In this document: positions 17,401 to 32,400 of the stretch, piece after piece
Layout: each line of letters begins with the position of its first letter
How positions within the stretch are numbered: the first letter of the stretch is position 1
From: Filimonas zeae
Lineage (GTDB): Bacteria; Bacteroidota; Bacteroidia; Chitinophagales; Chitinophagaceae
DNA length: 64,000 nt
NCBI RefSeq assembly: GCF_014641615.1
Contig: NZ_BMIB01000001.1
Coordinates: forward strand, 1,178,769-1,242,768
Direction of reading: 5' to 3'
The notes under the pieces: generated by a model
What the model saw: only the letters and a program-made list of their open reading frames with translations
What the model was told of the DNA's origin: nothing
Database searches by the model: none
Program-made: the position numbers and the translations under genes

Positions 17401-20400
17401 AGTGGCAGATTTCCACTACCAGCAGCACTTCCGGCTTTACCAATATATCCGGCGCTACCGCAGCCGTGTACGATGCGCCGGCGGTTTCGCAGAACACCTG
17501 GTTCAGAAGAATCACCAGTTCAGGTACCTGTACAGATGCCATCAGCAATGCAGTGGCCGTTACTATCTACGCTGCCCTCAATGCCGGTACTATCAGCGCC
17601 AGCCAGACGTTCTGTACCAGCGGCGATCCTGCTGCCTTTACGCAAACAGCGCCCGCAGGTGGCAATGGTTCATATACCTATCAGTGGCAAACCTCTGCTG
17701 ACAACAATACCTTTACCAATATAACGGGTGCAACCGCATCTGTTTACGATGCACCTGTAGTATCGCAAACCACTTACTACAGAAGAACCGTAACCGCAGG
17801 TACCTGCGCAGCGGTAAACAGCAACGTGTTAACGGTAACCGTAGTGCCTGCAGTAACCAATAATACTGTTACCGGCGATCAGACTATCTGTTCCGGTACT
17901 GCACCAGCTTCGCTGAGTGGTTCAACACCAGCCAATGGTACGGGTACTTATGTATATCAGTGGCAAAGCAGCACTGATGGCACTACGTTTATTGCTGCTG
18001 CCGGTACCAATACTACCCAGAATTATACGCCGGGTAACCTTACGCAAACCACTTACTACCGCAGAACGGTAAGCTCCGGCGTATGTGCCGCTACTGCCAG
18101 CAATATTATTCAGGTAACCGTAAACGGTGCTTCTACCGGTGCCAATGCCGGACCCGATCAGGGACCTGCCAATATTACTTCTGCTACACTGGCCGGTAAC
18201 AACCCGGTTTCGGGTACGGGTGTGTGGACACAGATTTCCGGGCCTAATACCGCAGGTATTACCAGTCCTTCCCAGTTTAATACCACTGTAACCGGCCTGG
18301 TTGCAGGTGCTTATACTTTCCGCTGGACCATTACCAACCCGCCTTGTGCTGCTTCTACCGATGATGTAATTATACGGGTGAACAGCGCACCGGTGGCACA
18401 GAATGATGCGGCTACTACCAATGAAGATGTGGCAGTGAATATATCCGTACTGTCTAATGATACAGATGCGGACGGCACTATTGATGCAACTTCTGTAACT
18501 ATTGTACAGCAGCCTGCCCATGGTACAGTAACGGTTAACGCTACCGGCGTGGTAACCTATACTCCTGCATTAAACTACAATGGTGCTGATAACTTCAGTT
18601 ACACGGTAAAAGATAATCTGGGTACTGCTTCTGCTCCGGCAACAGTAACACTTACCATAGCGCCTGTAAACGATGCGCCGGTAGTGGTGAACGATCAGGT
18701 AAACGTGGATGAGGACATTGCTACCACCATTAACGCTCCGGGTATACTGGCCAATGATTCAGACCCCGATGGCGATCAGCTGATCACTACCCTGGTAAGT
18801 ACTACTAAAAACGGCACACTTACTTTAAATCAGAACGGTTCGTTTACGTATACCCCCAATGCTGATTATAACGGGCTTGACTCGTTTGTATACCGCGCCT
18901 GCGATGCGTCTAACGCCTGTGGCACTGCTACCGTAGTTATTAATGTGGGTAATGTAAATGATGCCCCTGTAGCAGCTGCTGATACTTATACCATAGCGGA
19001 AGATGGTACGCTTAACCAGCCTGCCGCCGGTGTGCTGGCTAACGACACTGATGCTGATGGTGATGTGCTGAGCGCTACCCTGGTAACCAATGTTGCCCAT
19101 GGTACACTGGTATTAAATACCAACGGCAGCTTTAGTTATACACCAGATGCCAATTACAACGGTCCTGATCAGTTTACCTATAAAGCGTGTGATGCCAGCG
19201 GTGCCTGCTCTGCTCCGGTAACAGTTTCCTTTACTGTTACTGCCGTAAACGATAAACCGGTAGCACAGGATAACAGCTACGCGGTGAATGAAGACCAGAC
19301 CTTAACCGTAGCCGCCCGTGGCGTGTTACTGGATGATACGGATGTGGATGGTGATGTACTGAGCGCATCGGTAGTAACTGGTCCGCAACATGGTACTTTA
19401 GTGCTGAATGCAGATGGCAGCTTTACGTATACGCCGGTTGCTAACTATAATGGCACTGATCAGTTTACCTATCGTGCCTGCGATGCCGGTTCTCCGCAGT
19501 TATGCGATACCGGTTTGGTAACCATTACGGTAAATGCAGTGAATGATGCTCCTGTGGCAACCGCCGATACCTATGCGGTGGCAGAAGACCAGGCATTGAA
19601 TATTGCTGCACCGGGTGTACTGGGTAATGATACAGATGCCGATGGTGATGCGCTTACTGCTGCTATTGCGGTAGCTGCTGCCAATGGTACCGTAACCCTG
19701 CAGCCGAACGGCAGCTTCCTGTATCGCCCCAATGCCAACTTTAATGGTACAGACAGTTTCAGCTATTCGGTATGTGATCCGTCTAATGTATGCGGTACGG
19801 GTAAAGTGCGTATTACCGTTACTCCGGTAAATGATACACCGGTAGTAATTACTGCTTCTTATGTGGCTACAGAAGATCAGGTATTATCTGTAGTGGCTCC
19901 CGGCCTTATTGCCAACGGTTCTGACGTGGATGGCGATGCGCTTGCCCCTGCACTGGTAACACAGGCGCAGCATGGAACGGTAGTTATCAATGCCAATGGT
20001 TCGTTTACCTATACACCTGTTGCCAATTACAACGGTACAGATGTATTTACTTATAGACTGTGCGATGCATCGGGCGCCTGCGGACAGGCCACCGCCACCA
20101 TTACGGTAAACGCAGTGAATGACGCACCGGTGGCTGCCAGAGATAACTATACTGTGGCAGAAGATGGCAGCTTACAGATTGGCGCTACCAACGGCGTACT
20201 GGCCAACGATACCGATGCGGATGGTGACGCGCTTACCGCTACGGTGGTAACCCAGCCGGTGCATGGTACCCTGGTAATGAATTCGGATGGTAGTTTTGTA
20301 TATACCCCTGCCGGTAATTATAATGGTACCGACAGCTTTACCTATCGTGCCTGCGATGCTTCCAATGCGTGTGGTACCGCAACCGTGGTACTGAATGTAA

Positions 20401-23400
20401 CCGCGGTGAATGATGCGCCGGTAGCTTCCGGCGATAGCTATACCATAGCAGAAGATGGCACACTTACCGTTGCAGCACCGGGCGTTCTGTTCAACGACCG
20501 GGATGTGGATGGTGATGCACTCACCGCCTCGCTGGTAAGTCAGCCTTTACATGGTACCTTAAGCCTGAATGCGGATGGCTCCTTTGTATACACACCTGCT
20601 GCCAACTACAATGGTACAGACAGCTTCCTGTATCGCGCCTGCGATGCCGGTGGTTTGTGTAATACAGCAACCGTACTGTTATCTGTTACCGCTGTAAATG
20701 ATGCACCGGTAGCCAATAGCGATGCCTATACCCTGGGTGAGGATACTGCGCTTACCGTTGCAGCGCCGGGTGTACTGGGCAATGATACCGATGCAGATGG
20801 CGATGCGCTTACAGCTTCTGTAACCAGGCAGCCTGCACATGGTACGCTTACCCTGCTGGCCAATGGTGGATTTACTTATACACCAGCATTAAATTATAAC
20901 GGAAGAGACAGCTTTGATTACAGAGCCTGCGATGCCAGCGGTGCCTGCTCTGCACCGGCAACGGTAGTGTTTACCATAAACGCTGTAAACGATGCGCCTG
21001 TAATAGCAGGTACCGTAACCTACTCCACACAGGAAGATGCGCCGCTGAATGTAACCGCTCCGGGCCTGCTGTTTAACGCTTCAGACCCTGAGAACGATGC
21101 CATGAGTGCTGCTGTGGCAACACAGCCACAACACGGCACCGTAACCATTAATGCAAACGGATCTTTTGTATATACGCCTGCGGCCAACTATAATGGCACA
21201 GACACCTTTACTTACCGCATCTGTGATGCTTCCAACGCCTGCAGCATTGGAACAGCCGTAATTAGCATTACTGCTGTAAACGATGCACCGGTAGCGGGTA
21301 ACGATGTGCTGCCAGCTACCCTGGAAGATGTGCCGGTAACTATTGCCGCCACTACCTTACTGGCCAATGATACCGATGCAGAAGGCGATGCCCTTACCAT
21401 CAGTATTAATACCCAGCCGGTAAACGGTACACTGGTGCAGAATGCAGATGGAAGTTTAACCTATACGCCGGCTGCTAACTTTAATGGTGTAGACAGCTTT
21501 ACCTATCGGGTTTGTGATAATGGTAGTCCTGCGCTTTGTGGTGTGGGTACCGTACGCATACCGGTAACGGCGGTAAATGACGCACCGGTAGCCAAAGATG
21601 ATCAGTATACCACCAACGAAGATGGGGTGCTTACGGTAGCAGCACCGGGCGTACTGTTTAACGACAGCGACCCTGATAATGCGCAGAACACGCTTACAGC
21701 TTCGCTGGTAAGCGGTCCTGCACATGGCACGGCTATCATTAATGCCAATGGTGGGTTTACCTATACGCCTGATGCTAACTATGATGGTCAGGATACTATT
21801 ACCTACCGCGTATGCGATCCTTCGGGTGCCTGCGATACCGGTATTGTGGTAATATCTGTGCAGCCGGTGAACGATCCGCCGGTTACTGCTGCCGATAATT
21901 ATACCAATGTTCAGGAAGATGTTCCGTTTACGGTTACGGCCGCCAACGGCGTACTGGCCAACGATACGGATGCAGATGGCGATGTGCTGAATGCTTCTGT
22001 GGTTACCTCGCCTGCACATGGTACACTGGTGCTGAACAGCGATGGCAGCTTTACTTATACCCCGGCCAAAGACTATAACGGACTGGACAGCTTTACTTAT
22101 AAAGCCTGCGATGCGGCCGGAAGCTGCGGCAACGGCAAAGTATACTTTACCGTAAACAATGTAAACGATGCACCGGTTACTGCACCGGTTACGTATACCA
22201 CTAATGAAGATGTACCGCTAACACTTACTGCACAGCAGCTGCTGTTTAACGATATGGATGCCGATGGTGATCCGCTTACCATAACCGGTGTAACGCAGCC
22301 TGTACACGGTACAGTAACGTTAAACGGCAATGGTACTTATACCTACACACCGGCTGCTGATTATAACGGTGTGGACAGCTTTACCTATACGGTAACCGAT
22401 GGTCAGGGTGGGCTTGCTACCGGCACAGTGCTGATTACTGTAAATGCAGTAAACGATGCACCGGTGGCGCAGAACGACAGCTATACCCTGGATGAGGAGC
22501 AAACCTACACCAGTACAGTTTCTGTACTGGCGAACGATACAGATGTGGATGGCGATGCCCTCACTGCCGCACTGCTTGCCGGTCCGTTACGCGGAACGGT
22601 TACCCTGAATGCCAATGGCAACTTTACCTATACGCCGGCACAGGACTATAATGGCCTTGACAGCTTTACTTATGTGGTAAGCGATGGCCGGGGTGGATTG
22701 GATACCGGCGTGGTAACATTAACGGTTACCGCTATCAACGATAATCCGGTAGCGAACAGAGATACTTACACTACCAGGGAAGATGTGGCGCTTTCTGTGG
22801 TTGCGCCGGGTATACTGTTTAACGATACCGATCCGGATAATGTGGCAGGTGGTACCAATAATGATGTGCTTACAGCAACAGCTGAAAGTAAAGCGTCTGC
22901 TGCCGGTGGTACCGTGCAGATAAACAGCAACGGCTCGTTTATTTATACGCCGTCTGCCAACTATAACGGCCTGGATAGCTTTACATACACGCTTCAGGAT
23001 GGTAAAGGTGGCACAGCAACGGGAACCGTAGTAGTTACTGTGCAGGCCGATAATGATGCGCCTGTTGCGGTTGATGACAGTTATACTGTTGCTGAAGATG
23101 TAATTCTGAATGTAAATGCTGCCAATGGTTTACTGGCCAATGATACCGATGCGGATGGTGATGCGCTTACAGTTGCATTACTTACCCCGCCTGCACATGG
23201 TGTAACAACTGTGAATGCAGATGGATCATTCGCTTATCGTGGTAATACCAATTACAATGGATCTGATTTCTTCACCTATGTGGTAAGAGATGGCAATGGT
23301 GGTTCAGATACCGGTACGGTGCAGATTACCGTAACTGCGGTAGACGATCCGCCTGTGGCACAGAACGATAACTATTATCTGGCTACCAATGATAGCCTCA

Positions 23401-26400
23401 TCATTGCTGCACCAGGTGTGCTGTTTAATGATGTAGATGTAGACAGTCCTTTAAATGCTGAACTACTGAGTAGTCCTGCAAGCGGCGCTTTCAGTTTCAA
23501 TAGCGATGGTTCCTTCCGTTATGTGCCTGTAACAGGGTTTGCCGGTACTGTTACTTTCAGCTACCGCCTGTGTACTACCTGTACACCTGCTACAGTAACT
23601 ATTAACGTAGGCACGAATAACCGGCCGCCATTGGCAGCGCCGGACAGTTATTCCACCTCGGAAGATGTGCCGCTTACGGTAGCTGCACCGGGTGTGCTGG
23701 CCAACGATACAGACCCCGATGAAGCAACGCCCAGACTGGCGGCAGTGCTGGTAACCACTGTTTCGCATGGTACGCTTACATTGAATGCCAATGGTTCGTT
23801 CACCTACGTGCCGGAGGCTGATTACAATGGCGCAGACAACTTTACCTATGCGGCAACAGATGCTAACGGAGCAACCAGCCAGACTACTGTGTTTATCAAC
23901 GTTACTGCAACAAATGATGCACCGGTGGCGGCTGAGTACAATGTATCTACTGCGGAGGATACCCAGTTGAACGGATCGGTAGCTACGAATACTACAGATG
24001 TGGATAATAGTGCCGGTAGCCTCTTGTATACGGTAGTAGCCAATCCGGCACATGGTAGTCTTAGTTTAAACGCCAACGGAACTTATACCTATACCCCGGC
24101 TGCAGATTACAATGGCCCTGACCAGTTCAGTTATCGCGTTTGTGATGCAGGTGGGCTGTGCGACGATGGAACTGTAGCTATTACTGTAACAGCTGTAAAC
24201 GATGCACCGGTGTCGCAGCCTGATTCCTATACCGTAACGGAAGATCAGCAACTGGTAGTGCCTGCCGCCACCGGCGTGCTGGCCAATGATAGTGATGTGG
24301 ATGCAGAGCCGATTGTATCTGTTCTTGCCTCTACCACCAATGGTACACTTAATCTGCAACCGGACGGCTCGTTTACTTATACGCCAAATCCGGATTTCAG
24401 CGGCATAGACCAGTTTACGTATCAGGCCTGTGATAACGGAACACCTGCACTTTGCGGCAACCCGGTTACGGTTACCTTAACCGTAAACAATGTGAATGAT
24501 GCACCTGATGCCGGTAACGATAGTTATACCATGGCAGAAGATGGAACACTTACTATAGCTGCTCCGGGTGTACTGGCTAATGATACAGATGGGGATAACG
24601 ATCCGCTGACAGCTGCTGTGCAAACGCAGCCGCTGCACGGTACGCTAACCTTAAACGCAGATGGCAGCTTTGTATATGCCCCTGCCGCTAACTATAACGG
24701 TACAGATGTGTTTACTTATCGTGTAAGTGATGGTAATGGCGGTTCTGATACCGCGCAGGTTACTATTACCATAACACCGGTAAATGACCAGCCGGTAGCC
24801 GGTGCGGATACTTATACTGTAATTGAAGACAGTACGCTGGAAGTGAATGCCGCTAACGGTGTGCTGGCCAATGATATTGATGTGGACGGAGAGGTGATTG
24901 TTGCCAAACTTACCGATCCATCCAAAGGAACGCTTACCCTGCGTCCGGATGGTTCCTTCACCTATGTGCCGTTGCCCAATGCTACCGGTGTGGATTCCTT
25001 CCGTTACCAGGCCTGCGATGTAAACCAGTGTTCTGATCCGGTAACTGTGATCTTCAACTTCACGGATGTAAACGATGCGCCTGTGGCAGTTGCAGACAGT
25101 GCAACTACTGCCGAAGATACGCCGCTCACCAGCACTGTTTCTGTACTGGCGAATGATACCGATGCAGATGGTACGGCAGGGCTTACCGTTACTGCACAAA
25201 CCATTACAGATGGCAGAGGTACCCTTACTATGGGTAGCGATGGCAACTATACTTATACCCCGGCAAGCAACTTTAACGGCCAGGCGGAATACCCGTATCA
25301 GGTATGCGACCCAACCGGATTGTGTGCCCAGGGCAGACTGGTGATTACAGTAACACCGGTAAATGATGCGCCGGTTGCCACACCGGATACCTATGCTGTA
25401 ACAGAAGACAGCACCTTAACCGTACCTGCTTCTGAAGGGGTACTTGCGAATGACTATGATCCGGATGGTGAAACCATTGTATCGCTGGTAAGCCAGCCAT
25501 CAAGAGGTACACTGCAGCTGAATGCTGATGGCTCTTTTATCTATACACCACAGGCCAATGCGGTAGGTGTGGATAGCTTCAGTTATCGCGCCTGCGATCT
25601 GTCTGGCGTATGTTCTCCGGATGTAACAGTTTACTTTACTATTGGCGATGTAAACGATGCGCCGGTAGCCAATGCCGATCAGGCTACGGTGCCGGAAGAT
25701 TCTGCCGTGAATATTAACGTGCTGGCTAATGATACTGACCCTGATCAGGGGCAGACCCTGACGGCTACGCTGCTGACACAGCCTGCCAACGGCACCGTGG
25801 TGCAAAACCCGGATGGTACCTTCCGTTATACCCCGGCTGCTAATTTTAACGGCACCGATCAGTTCACTTATCAGGTATGTGATAACGGTTCGCCACAGGC
25901 ATGCGCCAGCGCAACTGTATCTGTTACGGTTACTGCTGTAAATGATGCACCGGTAGCAGCAGCAGACGCCTATGCGGTGAATGAAGATGAGACGCTGACA
26001 GTAACTGCGCCGGGCGTGCTGGGTAATGATGTTGATGCGGATGGTGATGCCCTGGTGGTAAGTTTGCAAACCAATGCATTACATGGTACCGTAACCCTGC
26101 AGGGAGATGGCTCCTTTACCTATGTGCCTGTTGCCAACTACAACGGACTGGATTCGTTTGTATATAAAGTAACCGATGGGGCAGGAGATACCTCACTGGC
26201 TATTGTGCGTTTAACTGTAAATGCAGTAAACGATGCGCCAACGGCTGCCGGTGATGGTCCGTATACGGTGAACGAAGATGCCGTACTGAACGTACCGGTT
26301 GGTACCGGCGTACTGGCTAATGATACAGATACAGATGGTGGTACGCTTACTGCCAGCGTGGCGGTAGCGCCGCTGCATGGTACGTTGGTAATGAATGCAG

Positions 26401-29400
26401 ATGGAAGCTTTACTTATACGCCAAACGCTGATTACAGTGGTACAGATACCTTTACCTACAGGGTATGTAACAGCAGCCAGCTGTGTTCAGAAAGTAAAGT
26501 AAGCCTGAGCATACAGGCAACGCCTGATAGTCCGGTTGTTGCAAACGATACGTACGCTGCCACAGAAGATACCCGCCTGCAGATAGCGGCTCCGGGTGTG
26601 CTTGCCAATGACAGGGATGCTGACGGCGATGCGCTGCGTGCAGCAGTAGCTGTGGCGCCACTGCATGGTACACTTACCCTGCAGCCGGACGGTAGCTTTG
26701 AATACACACCTGCTGCCAATTACAATGGTGTGGATAGCTTTACCTATACCGCGTGTGATGCGGGAGGTTTGTGCAACACCGGCACCGTGGTACTGAATGT
26801 GGCTGCTGTAAAAGATGTGCCACAGGCGGTAGCGGATAATATTACTGCGCAGGAAGATGTGCCGCTGGTAATAAGACCTGTGGATCTTACTGCCAACGAT
26901 ATTAATCCGGATGGCGATCCGCTGGTAGTGACTTTCAGCCAGCCAGCCAATGGCACGCTGACACAAAATCAGGATGGCAGCTTTACGTATACACCTGATG
27001 CTGACTTTAACGGTACCGATCAGTTTACGTATACGGTTTGTGATACGGCTACACCGGCCAACTGCAGCAGCGCTACTGTTAGTGTAAGTGTAGGGGCGGT
27101 GAATGATAACCCGGTTGCAGGAGACGACAGTTATACTGCAACTGAAGATACGGACCTGTTTGTAGGTGCGCCGGGTGTTATGGCTAACGACAGAGATGTT
27201 GATGGTGATCCGTTGACTACCTCGCTGGTAACCGGAACCGCACATGGTACTGTAACCCTGCAGCCCAATGGAAGCTTCCTGTATAAGCCGGCCCGTGACT
27301 ACAGCGGTGCGGATAGCTTTATATACCGTTTGTGTGGTCCGTTTGGTACCTGTGTAAACGGAACTGTGCGCCTGTCTGTAACAGCAGTGAATGATGCGCC
27401 GGTAGCTATTGATGATGACTTTGTGGTAACAGAAGATCAGGCGATTACTTTCCGTCCGGATACCGTGTTGTATAATGACTATGATGTGGATGGTGATGTA
27501 ATCATTCCGCAAAGAATAGGTACCCTGAAGCATGGTACGGTAGTGAACAATCCTGACGGAACACTTACCTATACACCGGAAGCGAATTTTAACGGCATAG
27601 ATAGCATACAGTATAAACTGTGCGATCCTTCCGGCCTGTGCGATACTGCTTATGTGCGTGTACGCGTAGTAGCCGTGAATGATGCGCCTGTGGCTGTGAA
27701 CGATAACTTTACTACCCGGGAAGATGTACCGCTGAATTTCAGACCGGCAGATGTTACCGCGAATGACAGCGACCCGGATGGTGATCCGTTGACGCTGGTA
27801 CTGGTTTCAGGCCCCTCGCACGGTACGCTTACTACCAATCCGGATAAATCGTATGTATACACGCCAGCCACCAACTACAATGGTGCTGACAGTATTGTAT
27901 ACCGCGTGTACGATCAGGATGGTGCATTTGGTGAAGGTGTGATACGCATACAGGTATCTGCTGTAAACGATGCTCCGGTGGCGCAGAACGATGTGTTTGT
28001 AACACCTTATAATACACCGGTGAGTGGCAATGTGCTTACCAACGATAGCGATCCTGACGGCGATCCGTTACAGGCTTCTCTGGTAGCTCAACCATCCAGC
28101 GGTACGGTTGTGCTGAATGCAGATGGTACGTTTACCTATACACCGGCAGGAGGCTTCAGCGGCAATGTAACCTTCAGTTACCGTGCCTGCGATAACGGCA
28201 ACCCGCCACTGTGCGATGCCAAACTGGTAAATATTACGGTACAGCAGTCGCCCAACCGCGCACCGGTTTCACAGGCAGACAGCTATACTACTATATCTGG
28301 TATTGCATTAAGCGGAAACGTATTAACCAACGATACCGATGCCGACCTGGACAGCCTGAAGGCTGCGGTGGTAAACCTGCCAGCCAATGGCACCCTGGTG
28401 CTTAACGCCAACGGCAACTTTACGTATACACCTTCCAGCGGATTTACAGGTGTGGATACCTTTGTATACAGTGCCTGTGATAACAAAACACCAGCCCTGT
28501 GCAGCAATGCTACGGTAACCATTAATGTAATAGCAGGCGGCAGCCGCCCTGTTGCAGTAAATGATCTGTATACCATTGCCGAAGATGGCGTGCTGAATAT
28601 TTCCGCGCCTGGCGTACTGCAGAACGATGTGTACTCCGGAACGGGTGCAAACGATACGCTGGTGGCCAGTCTGATAGGCTCTCCGGCACACGGAACCGCT
28701 ACCATTAGCGGAAACGGTGCTGTTACCTATACACCGGCAGCTAACTATAATGGTAAAGACACCATACTGTACAGTGTGTGCAGCGCTACCAAAGGCTGCG
28801 ATACCGGAAGAATTATTGTTACGGTTAGCGCCGTTAACGACGTACCGGTAACCGGCCCGGATACCTATGGTGCAGTACAGGAAGATACTCCGTTCTCTAC
28901 TACCGCCGCCAATGGCGTACTGGCCAATGATACCGATGGTGACGGTGATGTGCTGACTGCTTCGGTAGTTACTGCGCCGGTAAATGGTACACTGGTGATG
29001 AACCCGGATGGCAGCTTTACGTATACTCCGTTCAATAACTTTAACGGGGTAGACAGCTTTGTGTACAGAGCCTGCGATGCTTCCGGAACCTGTACCAACG
29101 GTACCGTAAGGCTTACAGTGAACGGCGTAAACGATGGCCCTGTAACCTCGCCGGTAAGTTATACAGTAGATGAAGACAATGAACTGGTTCTTACCCAGCC
29201 ACAACTGGTATTTAACGATCGTGATGATGATGGTGATACCCTGGTGGTTACCGCTGTTGGCCAGCCTGCCCATGGCACTCTGGTACAAAACGGCAATGGT
29301 ACGTATACTTATAAACCGGCAGCTGACTACAATGGCCTGGACAGCTTTACCTATACGGTAAGTGATGGCCATGGCGGCACCGCCACCGGCACGGTACGTA

Positions 29401-32400
29401 TTACCGTACGCGCTGTGAACGATCGTCCGGATGCAGCAAACGATACCTATACCCTGGCAGAAGATCAGGCATTTACTTCACCGGTAAGTGTACTGGCTAA
29501 CGATACAGACAGAGATGGGGATACCTTGCGTGCAACGGTACTGCAGACTACTGCCCATGGTAATCTGTTATTGAACAATGATGGTACGTTTACTTATCAG
29601 CCTAACCGCGATTATAACGGTACTGATACCTTTACTTATATTGCTGCTGACGGCAAAGGCGGCATGGATACAGCACGTGTAATTCTCAATATTACTGCTG
29701 TAAACGATGCGCCGGTTGCCAATAGCGATACGTATACGGTAAACGAAGACGAAACCTTTACCGCTACCGGAAACGGCGTACTGTTTAACGATGTAGATCC
29801 GGATAACGGTTCTCAGCAGGGGCTGAGCGTTACGCCGCAAACCAAAGCCACCGCCAAAGGTGGTACCGTACAGTTATTGGCCAATGGTACATTTACCTAT
29901 ACGCCACCAGCCAACTACAATGGTGTGGACAGCTTTACTTACATCGTAACGGATGGTAATGGCGGAAGCAGTACCGGCACTGTGGTGGTAACGGTACAGG
30001 CGGTGAATGATGCGCCGGTTGCTGTAAACGACAGCTATACGCTGGCGGAAGACGAAACCCTGTCTGGTGCGGCAAGTGTACTGGCCAATGATACCGATGC
30101 GGATGGCGATGCCCTAACTGCCATACTGGTAGCTGCTCCGGCACATGGCACACTTACTTTTAATGCCAATGGCACATTCGTATACACGCCGGATGCTGAC
30201 TTCAGTGGTACAGATACTTTCCGCTATGCAGCAGACGATGGTAACGGTGGCAGAGATACGGCTACGGTAACCTTTACTATTACCGCAGTGGATGATGCAC
30301 CTGTGGCTACAGATGATAATTACTTTACAGCCGGCAACTCCACGCTTACCATAGCGGCTCCGGGTGTATTGTTTAATGACAGGGACAGTGATAGTCCGCT
30401 GAGCGCAGAACTGGTAACCTCACCAGCGGCAGCTACCGGCACACTTACCTTTAATACAGATGGTTCGTTTGTATTTGTTCCGGCCACCGGTTATGTGGGC
30501 ACGGTTACCTTTACCTACCGTTTGTGCAGCAGCTGTACGCCTGCACTGGTAACCATAAACGTAGGGGCAAACAACCTGCCGCCGGTAGCTGTGAACGATG
30601 GGCCTTACACCGTAAATGAAGACAGTGTACTGAACATACCTGCTGCCAACGGTGTACTGGCTAACGACACTGATCCGAACGAGCCGGCGGGTGCTACACT
30701 GGCCGCCATACTGGTAACGGATGTAACACATGGTCGTTTAACGCTGCGTCCGGACGGTTCCTTCTCTTATACACCTGATGCGGATTACAGTGGACCGGAC
30801 AGCTTTACTTACGATGCAAAAGATGCTAACGGCGAAACGTCCAGAGCCACTGTAACCCTTAACGTAACAGCAGTGAACGATGCACCGGTAGCTGTAAATG
30901 ATGTGTTTACCGGTACAGAAGATAACCAGCTTACCGGAAATGTATTAACCAACGATGTGGATGTTGATAATACACCGGCTACGCTTACTGTAACACTGGT
31001 GAACAATGTGCAGCATGGTACGCTTACACTGAACGCCAACGGTACCTTTACTTACGTTCCCGCACCAGACTTTGCCGGTACAGATCAGTTCCGCTATCGT
31101 GTATGCGATGCGGGTGGCCTGTGCAGTGAAGCGGTGGCTACTATAAATGTAACAGACGTAAATGATGTTGCTGTAGCGCAGCCGGATACTTACGCCGTAA
31201 CAGAAGATGCACCACTGACGGTACCAGCTTCTTCCGGTGTACTGGCTAACGACAGCGACCCTGACAGTCCGCTTACAGCAAAACTGGTTAGCGGTCCGGC
31301 ACATGGCACGCTGCAACTGAATCCTGATGGTTCGTTCACGTATACGCCAAATGCCAACTACAGTGGCGCTGATCAGTTCAGCTACCAGGCCTGCGATAAC
31401 GGTACACCGCCGGCATGCAGTGCACCTGTAACCGTGGCGTTTAATATTGCCAATACCAACGATGTACCTGTGGCAGTGAGTGATAGCTACAGTGTAGGAG
31501 AGGACAGCGTACTGACTATTGCGGCGGCTGGTGTGTTACTGAATGATACTGATGCAGATGGAGACACCCTGACTGCGGTGATACAGGTGGCACCTGCACA
31601 CGGCACGCTGGTACTGAATGCGAACGGCGGATTTGTATATACTCCGGATGCCAACTACTTTGGCACTGATCAGTTTACTTATCTGGCAAACGATGGAAAA
31701 GGTGGTACTGCCAATGCGCAGGTTACCATTACCATCCGTTCTGTAAATGATATACCTGTGGGTAGTCCTGATGTGTATGCTGTGTCTGAAGATTCCACGC
31801 TGACGGTGAATGCAGCAGACGGGCTTCTTAAAAACGATACAGATGCAGACGGTGATGTGCTGATTGCCAAACTGGTAACTGCACCTAAAGGCAGATTGAC
31901 GCTGAACAACGATGGCTCGTTTGTATACCGTCCGTTACCGGATCAGAACGGTGTCGATTCTTTCACATATCAGGTGTGTGATGTAAGGGCATGCAGCAGC
32001 CCTGTAACCGTAAGGTTTAATATTGCTGCAGTAAATGATGCACCGGTAGCTGTGAACGATACCATAACTATTGATGAGGATGTTGTTTATACCAGTACCA
32101 CATCTGTACTGGCCAACGATACGGATGCTGATGGTACAGCAGGTCTTACCGTAGCACCGCAGCAGATTACGGATGCCCGTGGTACGCTTACATTGAATAA
32201 TGATGGTAATTACATCTTTACCCCTGTTGCTGACTTCAATGGCACGGTAGAGTACAGTTACCAGGTGTGCGATGGAACCTCACTCTGTTCTTCCGGTAAA
32301 CTGGTAATTAACGTAATGCCGGTGAACGATGCGCCGCTGATTCAGCCGGATGGCTATACCGTACAGCAACCGGATACACTGCGTGTAACCGCTGCCAACG

